From Alnus glutinosa (lineage: Eukaryota; Streptophyta; Magnoliopsida; Fagales; Betulaceae): DNA of 64,000 nt. Below the pieces are notes generated by a model, which had not been told where the DNA came from, did no database searches, and was given only the letters and a program-made list of their open reading frames with translations. Shown piece by piece: positions 39,548 through 50,751 of the stretch (position 1 is the stretch's first letter; every line of letters starts with the position of its first letter). The translations under genes were made by a program, and so were the position numbers. Where the stretch lies: NCBI RefSeq assembly GCF_958979055.1, contig NC_084892.1:1802001-1866000 (forward strand). The letters are read 5' to 3'.

Positions 39548-42107
39548 ATGGAAGAGAAGGAGAGCACGTTTTCTGGGTCAACCGGAAACTCGGACACGGA
39601 CTCACCCCCAGCCCCGTTGAGCCACGTGGCGCCACCCCAGGTGGTGGTGAACATGGCGGTGGACACGAGCCTTGGTGTAACAACAACGACAACCACAACA
39701 ACAACTATGAATATGGCAACAAATACGACAACAGGGAGTGGTGAGTTGTTTGGGAAGAAGAAGAGAGGGAGGCCAAGGAAGTACGACGCAGATGGGAACC
39801 TGAGGCTGTCGTATACGGTGCCACCGCCGCCAGGGTTTGCTTTGTCGCCTTCTTCTCCTCATTCTTCTGAATACTCTTCCAAAAGGGGACGAGGCAGGCC
39901 TCCTGGCTCTGGAAACTGGCAGCTTCTTGCTTCTTTAGGTGAGTTTGAGGAACGTACAGCTGGGTTTGTGGTGATGGGGTCAGTGGTGTGTACTGTTTGG
40001 TTGCTGAGAAAATGTAGGAAAATAAAGAGAGATTTACTAAGATTTTGTGGTTGATGGCATTTATTTTGCACCTTCCTTTTGTTGGTCAACAAAGATCGAC
40101 ATACCCACCCAAAAAAGATTTATCTTTTATCTCTTTAAATGTTTTATTTTTTCTGTTTTTGGTTTATGGAAACTTAGCACAATGAAACATAAAGACTAAT
40201 TTTAAGGCTTTCATGTTATTTAATTCTCTTTAACTAAGTTTCATTAAGGGAATTGGAAAATTGGTTTATTTAGTGGTCTGTTTGGGATCTGAATTTTAAT
40301 TTGACATAAAACTAGACTAGCAACTTACCTACTTAACGAGGCTGGTTTTGGTTTGTTTGAGGGGAAATAGATGGGGCTTTATTTCTGGACATGAAAATTA
40401 GGGTTCTGGTTTGTATGAAGTATTTTGTTGTCTAATATACGTTTATAACATTAGGAACGAAGGAAACATGAAAAATTCGTGAATCTTATGGCCTGACATT
40501 GTAAACGTGATTTTTTGTCTAATAGATTGGATGGCGCTTAATTTTTCAATATAGGCATACATGATCACTATTACATTTTGTTTTAGCTTAATTTATCTTA
40601 CATGTGGACTTTTGATCTGTGAAGGTGAATTGTTTGCGAACACAGCAGGAGGGGACTTCACACCGCATGTGGTTACTGTCAACACTGGGGAGGTAATGTA
40701 TTAGATAAAATGGTGATAATAATACTACTTGAGGATCTTTGTGCCAATCCTGATTGTCTTTTGTTTACCTAATAGAGTCTCTGCTTTGCGGCTTGCAGGA
40801 TGTTGCAGGAAAAATTCTTTCCTTTGCTCAGAAGGGTCCTCGAGGAATATGTGTTCTCTCTGCCAATGGAGCTGTTTCAAATGTTACAATTCGCCAACCG
40901 GGCTCTTCTGGTGGAATCTTGACATACGAGGCATGTTCTCTGATTTGTGCTTTTTTATGTCATTTTCTCTTGCATTTTTGTTGAATTGTTGCTCGTAAAT
41001 TGGAACGTGTGCTTCTCTGTTATAAGAATAAACCAGATTTTGATTTATGGTCTTAGTATCCCTTTGTGCACAGCCATATCAAGAGCGATGTTGGTTCTAG
41101 AGTTTCTTCTTTGCATGCATTCATGACCACCTATTCCATATTGTATTTCTGAGCAAGGTTTTCTGCTCCGTCCTGTGAGGAGGAGGAATAGCTGGGGTCA
41201 AAACTATGCATCTTTTCCCACTACTCTACCATCTACTTTCTTAGTGCTTGAGAAAATTGTTTCTTAAGAATGCATTACCAGAAATAACCCGTTAGTTTTT
41301 TTTTTTTTTTGATAAGTAGAAATAACCCGTTAGTTCAGAGCTAGAGAAGCTATTCTTCCCCAAACTTGCAAGTAAACACACTCAAGGCATGTATTATTTC
41401 AGTCAAAACACTTCCAGATCTGTGTGTGTTCTAGTTTTCAAATATTTTGGGCTTAATTGACTGAACGTACAATTTTGAGACCCATGTTTATAAATTATAA
41501 TGTCTAACTCCATTTCCAAACAACCAAAAATGAGAGAGGATAAGAATAAACTTATTATTAGTAAGAAAGCTGGTCGTCTGTAGTGCTGTAATCGAACAGA
41601 GTGTTGCCTATTTGGACTTGGCTTGATAAAAATATAAATAGGCTTGTGCTCGAGTTGAGCTTTAGAAGACTGTTCGAGCTCAGCTTGGCTAAGATCAGCC
41701 AAGTTTGAACTTGGCTCAAGCCTGATTCCAGTAAACCAAACGAGTTGAGTTCAAGCTCGAGCAAGTTTGAGCTCCTGTTGAAAAAAAGAGAGTTAGAAGT
41801 AGGGCTAAAAGCTAACAACATCATTTCATCATTTAATTAAGAAACAGATCTAGAACAAAGACAACATCATTCAATATTTTCTTGGGCCTATAAAATTAAA
41901 AATTGGAGGGATTATTATTATTGTAAATGGAGAATTTTTTTTAAATGAAACATTTGAAAAATTATCTTAGATATCTCACCTCTTGATTTTTTTTTTTTTT
42001 TTGGTATAATTTTTTATTTTAAAAATAAATAGCAATTGTTCTACTAATGTGACATTACATGGTATAAATGACATTATTTTAGGAAATAAATCAGAACAAT
42101 ATTATGT

Positions 42108-42167
<60 letters not shown>

Positions 42168-44038
42168 AGCTCAAATAATTCGAGTTGAGATTATGCGAGC
42201 TTAGTTCACGAGCCTCAACCGAACCAAGCCAAGCTTACCCGAGTTTGACTCGTTTAATATCCGAGCCAAAATTTGTTTTCAAGCTAGACTCTTTTATTAA
42301 ACGAGCCGAGCTCGAGCTGTTCATGAACAACTCAATTCATTTACAGCCCTAGGACTCATTTTATATGATTGCACTGATGATAATTGTTATACAGAACTCA
42401 TGTTTTAGCTGGATGCTTCATCTTACAAGCTGAATATAGTCTATTCTATGGTGGATAAACAGTAGACTTTGACTGTAAGGAAGAATTTTCTGGTTGAATA
42501 ACTTCTTCTTCTTCTTCTCTTCTTTTTTCTTTTTCTTTTCTTTTCTTTCTTTTTTTTTAAAAAAAAAAAAAGAAAAAAGAAAAAAGTAAACTGTCTATAT
42601 TTGAAAAACTGCCCAGATTGTGGTGGGTGTTGTTTTTCTCGTCTTTTTATCAGTTTGAAAGGAGCCTGTTTATATTGCTGTTGCAGTGCAAAATACTGGG
42701 GTTTGTTGCATGTTTTTCTTCTGGAGTTGATTTTATGGAGCCTGAAGAAAAGCGTGATGGCACCAATCTCTAGTGGAATACCATGTTGTGATATAGGCCT
42801 ATTTTGTTCTGTCTGAAAACAACATAATTTTTGGTTTCTGCTCTATGAAAATGTTTGCCCATTGATGATTTTATACGGCTTATTGATGTATATATCATCA
42901 TGGACTTGGTTTTCCAACATCCTTCAAATATTTAATTCCAAAAGCTTCTTGCAGGGCCGGTTTGAAATATTGTCTTTATCTGGGTCATTTTCAGTCACTG
43001 TTACTGGTGGTGTAAGAAGTAGGACTGGCGGATTAAGTGTCTCATTGGCTGGGCCTGATGGTCGTGTAATAGGTGGTGGCATTGCTGGTTTACTAATGGC
43101 TGCTGGCCCTATCCAAGTAAGGCGTTTCTTTAAATTTCATTTTAATTGTTAAAACAATTCATGAGTGTAAGATTCTTACGCATTGACCATGTTTCTTAGT
43201 ATGATTTCATCATATGATATATAACTTAATAGTGAATCAACATATGTTTAGTAGCTGTGAGGTTATCGTATTTTATGAAGGAAGTGTTGCCTCCAAATAT
43301 GGTTGCAATTAGAGAGCGGGATTGTCAAAAACTATTTTTGAGAACAAACTGATAGAAAACTATTTACAAGAACATTCTAAGTATCTAGATCCCAGATCTT
43401 GGCAATATGAAGCATAAATTACTGCACTCGATCTGCTATGGGTTGTACTCGAAACTGTCTCCTAGGGTGTATGAACAAGATATTAAACCTCAACTATGTT
43501 TCCGTCATGTCTGTGGTTGGAAATATGCTGTATGAGACTATTTGATTCGTTTAAGAAAAACAGATGCGAACAATGATGTACTTCTGACGCCCAAGTCCAA
43601 AATGAGATATGCAGTTTATTGTAATATTTATAAAGACAATAAATATTCTACTAGTTTAATTGCTATTGAAGTGATCACTTATACTGACAACTATATTTGT
43701 TTTGCTTGATTTGCCAGATTGTCGTTGGAAGCTTCATGCCAAATGGTTACAAGACACATAAAAGGAAGCACCATCGAGAACATACCGTGATGTCCCCAAT
43801 CTCAGGTGCTCCTGACATGCTAACAGCTGCAAGACCCATCTCACAATCAAAACCTGATGGTGAGACCTTTTCTAACCCTACACCATTACAAGGTGGAAAC
43901 CATGCAGAACCGGATAACGGCACGAGCGATAAACTGAACACAATCGCCACCTCGAACGGTGCTGGTTGGAATGTCTCAGAGCCAACTCCAGAGCAGAGAC
44001 CATATCCTGACATCAATGTCTCCGCATGTGGTGAATAG
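39548..44038 (+). CDS. AT-hook motif nuclear-localized (AHL) protein, five exons
   Basis: AHL proteins bind AT-rich DNA in the nucleus and act in chromatin and growth regulation; their PPC domains form trimers. Exons are 39548-39938, 40625-40692, 40799-40930, 42955-43116 and 43718-44038, giving 357 residues. The first AT-hook is KKRGRPRKY (about 71-79) and the second KRGRGRPPG (about 112-120), so this is the intron-containing, two-hook class. The PPC/DUF296 domain (about 131-255) has NTAGGDFTPHVVTVNTGEDV, GRFEILSLSGSF and GLLMAAGPIQ. A poly-Thr run sits at about 45-53, and a basic tail KTHKRKHHR follows the domain. All junctions keep frame. Intron 3 starts with GC (40931) instead of GT. The ATG choice gives the usual AHL N-terminus. 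Confidence 0.93.
40931..42954 (+). other. AHL intron 3: GC-AG type, 2,024 bp, with transposon remnants
   Basis: The exon ends TACGAG and the intron begins GCATGT; the acceptor is TTCTTGCAG/GGCCGG. Only this junction continues the conserved TYE/GRFEIL sequence. The intron holds a probable nested hAT-like element (about 41581-42352) with a GAGCTCGAGC-rich interior, an (AC)n run (about 42112-42160), and long T and A tracts. Confidence 0.8.
41581..42352. mobile_element. hAT-like non-autonomous element in AHL intron 3
   Basis: The ends TAGTGCTGTAATCGAACA and, reversed, TAGGGCTGTAAATGAATT are similar. The interior is rich in GAGCTC/GAGCTCGAG and ACGAG words in opposite orientation in its two halves. 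No target duplication was found. Confidence 0.5.
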
Positions 44039-44046
44039 AATCATAG

Positions 44047-44121
44047 GTAGGCTTACTACTGATGCTATTTGTTGTCTTCCAAATGTAATTTTTGCAAATT
44101 AGTGGATTATTTTCATTTCAG
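44047..44121 (+). other. Possible 3' UTR intron of the AHL gene
   Basis: ATAG/GTAGGC at 44047 and TTTTCATTTCAG ending at 44121 would remove 75 bp starting eight bases after the stop codon. The junction is too close to the stop to suggest nonsense-mediated decay. Confidence 0.35.
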
Positions 44122-44963
44122 ATGTATCTAAGAGACTTGGAGGCTGAAGTGATAAGACTAATTAATTTGAGTAATTACTGTTGTTACAAATTAATTCAAC
44201 ATGTTCGACAATTTCATCATAAAGATCAAGAATCAGTAACCATTGCAGCGGCAGAAATTTATCTGAAATGCTATTGAAGCATTTGATTAGGAAAATACTA
44301 ATAGTTTGTAAGATCATTTACTTGTTCCTTAGATATGTTATCATTTGCTCTTGTTATGTTCGTTGATGGGTTTGTATGCAATTGAAAATAGTCTGCCAAG
44401 TGAATTAGGGCTTGATATTGCTGAAGATTGAAACAAATTTGTGTTGACGTCCTTTTGCTTGGTACAAACATTAGGCCCTCTTGACGTAATTTTCTTTTCA
44501 TAAATTTAGTTTGATTGAGAGTGTCGTAATCCATTCAATAGTACCTCAAGGGTCAGGTATAATTTTCTCGGATTTGGATTCCCAACAACCGACAATAAAT
44601 ATAAGTCTTTATAGAGCTCATTTGCCCGAATGAGTAGGTCGGAAATATGCTTGAAGAGATAGGCTCAATAGAGACTTGTATTTATTGTTCAAATTGTTAA
44701 CGATCTGAAACAGTAAAATTGTTGTCATCTCTATTTAGTTTTCTCTGTTGGACTAATCACAGCAATGTGCTTATTAAAATTTTTATTGGTAATTAGCCAA
44801 ACTTAAAATAGAAAACACTCTTAAAAACACATTAGTTTTCACATCTATATAATATCACAACAAATTTTCAAAGAAAAAAGCTTCCAAAACACGTTAACAA
44901 ACATAAAGATAGCACAAGGTGAAAAGTCTCTAAAATTTATTTGCTTATGATCTTTCATTTGGC

Positions 44964-46990
44964 TCATTCCTTCTGAAAATGGCGAATAACCCCCGAATAG
45001 AACACCCAATCAGAATGTAATGGGGTTATTGCAGGCTGCCCAAATGGATGTTCTTTCACGTAAGAAGGAACATCATCTGCATCCGCCAGTCCTTCCAAGT
45101 ACAGTCGCAGGTCACCTCCAGGACCTAATGGACAATATTATAATGAATTTTTAATTCAGAAATTCAGTTGAGATACCAATAAAGCACGGTCTTTTTTAAT
45201 TTAGTGTCGAAGTATGAGTATAAAATTATATAGGCAGATCTTAATGTGATCCATTTAGTTAAACGAGTCGAATTTTCAAACTTCAACCTGCTAATTTCAT
45301 GTTAAGTTTGCGGGTCGTATAAAAATTTATTTTATGTTCTCTCACCTAAAGCCGCATCACGAACTTGGTCAGTCTTGTACTCATTGGGAAATATTGCTGA
45401 ATAGGGCTGCAGAAAAAATATGAAAATAAGAAACAAAGTTATAGTAAACTCTAAAACTATTGGAATTTGGAAGACAGTGGTAATATATTTACAGGGTTGA
45501 GCAAGGCCTTGTATGGATTGTCATCTATAAGCAGCGTGTTTGATGCAGAATATTGAATGCTGAACTTCTGCAGCTTTTTAAACTCCTTGAAAAAGATAGG
45601 CTTCTTCTTGTTCTCCAAGGATTTGAACCCAGAATCAGTGCATTCAACTTGGTCCTACGAAATCCAATTTAACAAAATATGAAAAGATTTTACACACAAA
45701 CAGAGAGATAAGTAGCATTAGCAAGCTGTTTAATTAATTATTTAGACTTACCCAAGCAAACAAAACCTTGCTTTTCAATCCTTTCATTATGCAGTCCAAG
45801 GCGCTGTCCAGATACCATCTACGTACATTTATCAAAAATGCAAAATATAAGAAACTTGGACGGCTAGAAATAAAAAAGAATAAAAAAAAGAAGAGAGAAC
45901 TTCATTTAAGGGTACCAAATTTTCACAATTTTTGAAAAAAGATACCTGAACTTCAAAACGTCTCAATTTAGGGTATTCATTTTTCAGAAAGTTTTAATTA
46001 GGAGTCTTCTGTTAGAATTTTTTGTTAAATCCTGTCAAAATTCTCAAAATACCCATATTTTTTTTGTAAAAAAAAAAGAAAAAAATTGTTAGGATTTAGG
46101 TGTTGGTTAGAATTTAACGGAATTTACAAAAATACCTAAGCCTAAATTTTTGAAATATTTTTGAAATATTTTTTTAAATAAGCACAAGGGTATTTTGTGA
46201 ATTTTGATAGGATTTAATGAAAAATCCTAACGGGAGATCCCTGATTAAAACTTTTTGAAAAATAAATACCCTAAATGGAGACGTTTTGAAGTTTAGGTAA
46301 CTTCTTTCAAAATGGGTGAAAGTTTGGTATCCTTAATTAGGTGAAGTTTTCAAAAAAAAAAAAAAAATTTCCTTCAAAAAATTTTCAACCCATTTTATTA
46401 CACTGACATACGTACGTCCAAGATACATGTAATTCTAACATGTTCTATTAAAAATGCAAGTGATATTTTTGACACATGTTAGTTTAATAGACTAGGTTGA
46501 AGTTTTATTTGAAAAAAAAAAAAAAAAAACAGAAGCATTTGTGGCTGGACTTGATTCTACTCACTCCTTTGCTGAAGACCATATTCCCACTTCAAAATTT
46601 TCAAGGCAAAATTTCATGAATTCTTCACAATAAGGCCTCTTGTAAACTGCGAGAGAAAGTGATTAGCTCGTGCAAATGCAACGACAGTTCAACATAACGG
46701 CATGATTAATGCCTTAACACATATAAAGACAAGGATTAATGATTAATCTCACCTAAAATGCTTCCATAGAATGCGTCAGGGTAGCGTGATCTTGGAATGT
46801 CGGACACGTTGCGTTTGCAAACCCTATGGCAAAGCAGCCCTCCTAGGCCAAGTACAAGCAGTTTCTTTCTAGGACCAACAAGGTTCAACTTCTCTAGTGC
46901 CATGTGCATATTGTTTCCTGCCACTTCTTCAACATCACTCTGGTCGGAACATACCCCTTTGTTTTTCAAGTCGGTGATCCTTTTCGCCAT
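44964..46990 (-). CDS. FCP1/NIF-like HAD family protein, array member 1 (degenerate active site)
   Basis: Exons (- strand, 5' to 3') are 46990-46753, 46646-46565, 45818-45752, 45654-45493, 45406-45346 and 45124-44964, joining in frame to 256 residues. The fold is that of FCP1/small CTD phosphatase-like HAD proteins. KKLLVLGLGGLL (about 42-53) replaces the DxDxT nucleophile loop, then come VYKRPYCEEF, FEVGIWSSAKE (motif II), SALDCIMKGLKSK, CTDSGF, LLIDDNPYKALL (motif IV) and the C-terminal DLRLYLEGL...HPFGQPAI...FYSGVIRHFQKE. Gly48 and Gly50 stand where the two catalytic aspartates would be, so phosphatase activity is unlikely. The start at 46990 matches the MAEK start of other members. Introns 2 and 3 are longer than in its sisters because of transposon insertions. 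Expression is unknown. Confidence 0.88.
45895..46352. mobile_element. Foldback (long-TIR) MITE in intron 2 of array member 1
   Basis: The left arm (GAACTTCATTTAAGGGTACC...) and the reverse complement of the right arm (GAAAACTTCACCTAATTAAGG) match over about 150 bp, including AACTTCAAAACGTCTC and AGGGTATT. The sister genes lack it in the same intron. A-rich flanks prevent a clear reading of the target duplication. Confidence 0.8.
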
Positions 46991-47379
46991 CTTTGCCACG
47001 TGTCAATCGACGATTGATTGTAACGTAAATTTACGTGTGTATCTAACAGTTTATGTCAAACAATTCACGGCAGAAACAATTTTAAATAAATAGTTTATCT
47101 CAAATAAATATATATTTTTTTTTGCTAGAAGTCGATAGCATTAGAATTTACAAAGATATGAGGTTAGGATTTTCATTTTAATGTTTTCACCTTAATCGAT
47201 CGCTTAATTTAATTTAATTTTTTTTTTAGAAAAAAAAAAAGGAATGTTACTTCTGTATGGTTTAGGCACTAATCTAAAAGATAAGGTCAATTTCAGACAT
47301 GTCCATGGGATTGATTGATTGATTGATTGATTTATATATGGAAGTGTAAAACACAATCTGAAATATCAAAATCTAGCTA

Positions 47380-47531
47380 GTGCGATCAATCAAGATCTAG
47401 AATTAAAATATCAAAATAAAACGCAGGAAAAAGGAGAATTTGGACAGCCCATATATATTACATACCATGAATCGCGTGTGTTAAGGCTGGAAATCACGGC
47501 AGCGCTAGCTTAGGAAAGTGAAACTTCCATC

Positions 47532-47565
<34 letters not shown>

Positions 47566-47920
47566 CTCTCCAAAAAGCTGCCCGTGGGTTAAAGAGAACT
47601 CAAACTTAGGGGTAAAGGAATGTTACTTGATTGGCACGCGCGCACTTCAGTTTTTATGGTTATTTTACCGTTGAGTACCCCTAGCCTTTGTCCATTATGC
47701 TTCTTAATTAGCTCTTAATTCTGTTTAATCGATGTTTAAAAAATATTAGCCCGACATTATCAATTGGTATATATATTTCTTTCACAATTTGCTACATGTT
47801 TCGACGTAAGAGTACAGGAAGATGTTAATAATTTTTTTTTTCATTAAAAGAGTTACAGATCGACCAATTATACCCAGGAAGGATATTATGAATGCTAAGA
47901 GCCTAATTATTCTAAGGGCA
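47380..47920. repeat. Duplicated upstream segment, copy 1 (partner 62740-63570)
   Basis: Strong similarity to the region upstream of array member 6: AAAACGCAGGAAAAAGGAGA, GGACAGCCCATAT, AATCGCGTGTGTTAAGG.TGG, CATTATGCTTCTTA, and ATTATGAATGCTAAGAGCCT at the end. This copy has an inserted (TA)n run (47538-47568). It lies upstream of member 1, so the genes were duplicated with their 5' flanks. Confidence 0.88.
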
Positions 47921-48099
47921 GGAATGTTGCATCCGTTTTCTTATCTGTCGACTGTCGGCGTTGCTTGTTGCTAGCTTGGATATGAATTAAAGAATCGTAC
48001 TGCATGCAATTGTTGAAAAGATAAAGGAACGAAAGACAACTAGATAAGAATTTGTACCTAAAAAGCTTCGATATACAGGACCCAGCCAACAGGGATTCC

Positions 48100-48470
48100 G
48101 AAATCTTGTAGTGCTGGAGCAGTTACTCGCCGGTGTACCCTGTGCCCTGTGGCAGAGCAAGCCTCCTACGCCAAGAATAATATTTAAGGAAGTTTCTTTC
48201 TAGGATCGCCAAGGTTCAACATCTCTAGTGATAGCCCATAAATCCACAATCATCTCCTAGCCTGCGTCGTCGTTTTGTTCATCATCGCTAGAGTCATTAC
48301 ATACACATTTGTTTTTCAAATTAGTACGTAATCTTTTTTGCAACCTTAATTTGCTAATACGAGAATAGAAATGGTTTGATGGAATAAGAACAATATTAAT
48401 GCCATTAATTGCAACCTTAGCTATAGAGAAAATATAAAAGAAAAATATTTTATTTGTCTCCATTCATAAA
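48100..48470 (-). pseudogene. FCP1-like array member 2, exon 1 remnant
   Basis: On the - strand the sequence reads NLKNKCVCNDSSDDEQNDDAG, then a stop, then MLNLG.PRKKL and CHRVHRRV in shifted frames. This is the first exon of the family with stops and frameshifts, including disruption right where the LLILGLGGLL segment should be. No exons 2-6 follow before the upstream region of member 1, so only the 5' end survives. Confidence 0.85.
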
Positions 48471-48849
48471 TTTCTAGTTTCTAGATATTCATCTAGGAGT
48501 GAGTAATGACTATTATAATTTATAAATAATTTAGTCTCAAACTTTCTACATAGTTCTTGATTCTTTTTGATTTTTTTCTCTAGTTGTTTGACAAGTAAAT
48601 GGCCTTTTTTGTTCGGTGGCACAAATTCCTTTATGACTTTATCTGAAATGCATGTGAAACAAAATGCTCAACATATAAAAAACCTAGCGGAGGAGATTAA
48701 AAAGAAATTTTATTTTAGAAATTCAACTGAACCTTTTAATATATGTTCATGACTAAATTAAGCCGTATCGCCAACCTTTTGGTCCTAAACAAGAAGCTCA
48801 AACTACAGTAAACTTTCAAAGCTTTTGAAGAAAGTGGGGGTTCTATTAC

Positions 48850-49477
48850 ATAGTTCATCAAGGCCTTATATGGCTTTTGATAATCTATCAGCAACACGTT
48901 CGATTCTGATGATCAATAGAATACATATATAAAAACTACACTACATTCATCTTGGTCGAAAAAAGAACGAGAAAGAACAAAACAAGCCATGTCAGTTTAA
49001 TTGCATGCTTAAATGATCATCTATTCAATCCTTTCATTAAACAGTCCAAGGCACTTTTCAGATCGATTCTATCAAATTACCAATAATACGTACAGATCTC
49101 TCTCCTTTATTAACTTAAAACAAGTACATGTATATCAGCAAAAATGCGGACCATAAGAAACTTGCGATAGAAAAAAAAAAAATGCAAAATGCGCCTTGCT
49201 AATCATCTCAAAGACCAAAGTTGAAAAAGTCATCCCATAGACCAAAATCATCTCCAAAGTCTAGTTCATGATCAAAACAATCATCTTCCAAGTCTCGATC
49301 ATCAACGAAATAATCATACCATGAACAACAGTCATCTCCTGCGATAGTTTCATCAAAGCAATAGCCAAACCATGAACCAAAAACATCCCCCGCGTCTTGT
49401 TCATTGTCGCTACAGTCATACCATGCAATACAATCATCATCGAACTCGTCGCTAGAGCCATACCAACTTTCTGGCAT
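48850..49477 (-). pseudogene. FCP1-like array member 3, deleted and decayed
   Basis: An open first-exon piece (49477-49208) begins MPESWYGSSDEFDDD and is extremely acidic, but it ends without the KKLL...GGLLCHRV core. Remnants of exon 3 (about 49072-49019; SALDC.MKGL) and exon 4 (about 48956-48856; with about 90 bp deleted from its middle and L.IDYQKPYKAL at its end) follow in the correct order. Exon 2 is missing. The upstream DNA (49480-49720) matches that of member 5, which shows the shared origin. Confidence 0.82.
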
Positions 49478-49720
49478 CTTTGCTAATACGAGAATAGAAA
49501 AGGTTTGATTGGAATAAGAAATAGGCGTTTAATTAGTAGATGAGTTATATGTATAGCTGAAGGTTGCCAACGTTTGGGCTTCTGTCATTAACTACGTACA
49601 ACGACGGATAGTTTTCCAAGGTTCAGGTATTGGCTTTTACACTTCGTTTGGTGATTATTCTACCTTGGAAGTAGTACGTAGTTCCTTCGCGTATTGGTTA
49701 ATGTGGTCATGAGTACGTGG

Positions 49721-50374
49721 CTTCAGGGCAAACATTGAGATCAAAATTTGGTACAATCAAACCTTAAAGTCTTTGATCAAAATAACCATTTGAGGATTAA
49801 CACCTACGTACACTTAGAAAATACAATGATTCTATCGCGAAAAAACTGGGAAGAAAAATAAGTGATACTTCTTTTCTTTTTTTTTTTTTTTTTGACATGC
49901 ATGTGATGCTTTTGCTTCAAATTATATGTACAAATTAAATATTGGTCACTTGAAAGCTATATGGGGAGATAAAAAGGTCAACAAATAAAGAATAAATTTA
50001 ACAATCATATATATATATATACCTGCTACTTGCTGATGTGGAAGGGATCACCTTATGACACTATCTCTACAACAAAAATATCCGGTTACAATTAATGCCT
50101 GATTATTCGCCAAGGATTTTTTTAATTTTTAATTTTTTAAAAAATTTTGATACAAAAGTTTCATCAGCTGATCAAGGGAGAAGGAGAAGAGTTGGGAAGG
50201 AATCCATTTTAATTTATTGCTTGGCTTTTTAAAATCACATTTTAACCCCCGTAAGTCCACGTCGTTTTTCACTTCATTCCTTTCATTCAAAACCGAGTAC
50301 AGGTGCCAATGATGTGGAACATAACTGATTTTTACTGTTTTTAGCCACAACCTCTAATGTTTTGAGTTAATTAG

Positions 50375-50422
<48 letters not shown>
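49721..50422. other. Gene-free stretch
   Basis: No gene is seen. A T-run lies at about 49873-49892 and a (TA)n microsatellite at about 50379-50430. Confidence 0.5.
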
Positions 50423-50434
<12 letters not shown>

Positions 50435-50616
50435 GAGTAATTCTAAACGTCATACTCATGTCCATCTTGTGTCCCTCTAAAAATGAGGTGACTTTTAAAA
50501 TCACCATATGATCAAAATTCAATTTTGATCAATCACAAGTTCAATGGTGATTTTAAAAGCCACCTCATTTTTAGAGGGACACAAAAGGGACATGGGTATG
50601 ACATGTAGCATTACTC
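50435..50616. mobile_element. Near-perfect foldback MITE, 182 bp
   Basis: The arms are almost fully complementary: GTCCCTCTAAAAATGAGGTG and TTTTAAAATCACCAT on the left pair with ATGGTGATTTTAAAA and CACCTCATTTTTAGAGGGAC on the right. The ends are GAGTAAT/ATTACTC. ATATATATACAC precedes it (50423-50434) and follows it (50617-50628); because the site is a microsatellite, the true target duplication may be only 8-9 bp. Transcribed, it would form one long hairpin. Confidence 0.85.
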
Positions 50617-50751
50617 ATATATATACACCGCTAAAGTTTACAACAATAAAGGTGGCATGGATCGTTAAAAAAATGAATTGAAAAAAAATTGTACGTAAAA
50701 TCAGTTTCTATGATTAGATCGATTTGCAAAAAACTCATTAAATTAAAAAAA

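Noticed and set aside
40729..40998. Open frames running through AHL exon 3 into intron 3
   Set aside because: They are extensions or shadows of exon 3; the conserved protein requires splicing after 40930.
45612..45626. GGATTTGAACCC-type word resembling a reversed tRNA box B
   Set aside because: It lies inside exon 4 of array member 1 and encodes the conserved DSGFKS segment; no box A or cloverleaf is present.
49208..49477. An intact gene for a very acidic 89-residue protein
   Set aside because: The start context and upstream DNA match exon 1 of the HAD array, the downstream exons are decayed, and no splice site restores the core. Treated as a pseudogene piece.
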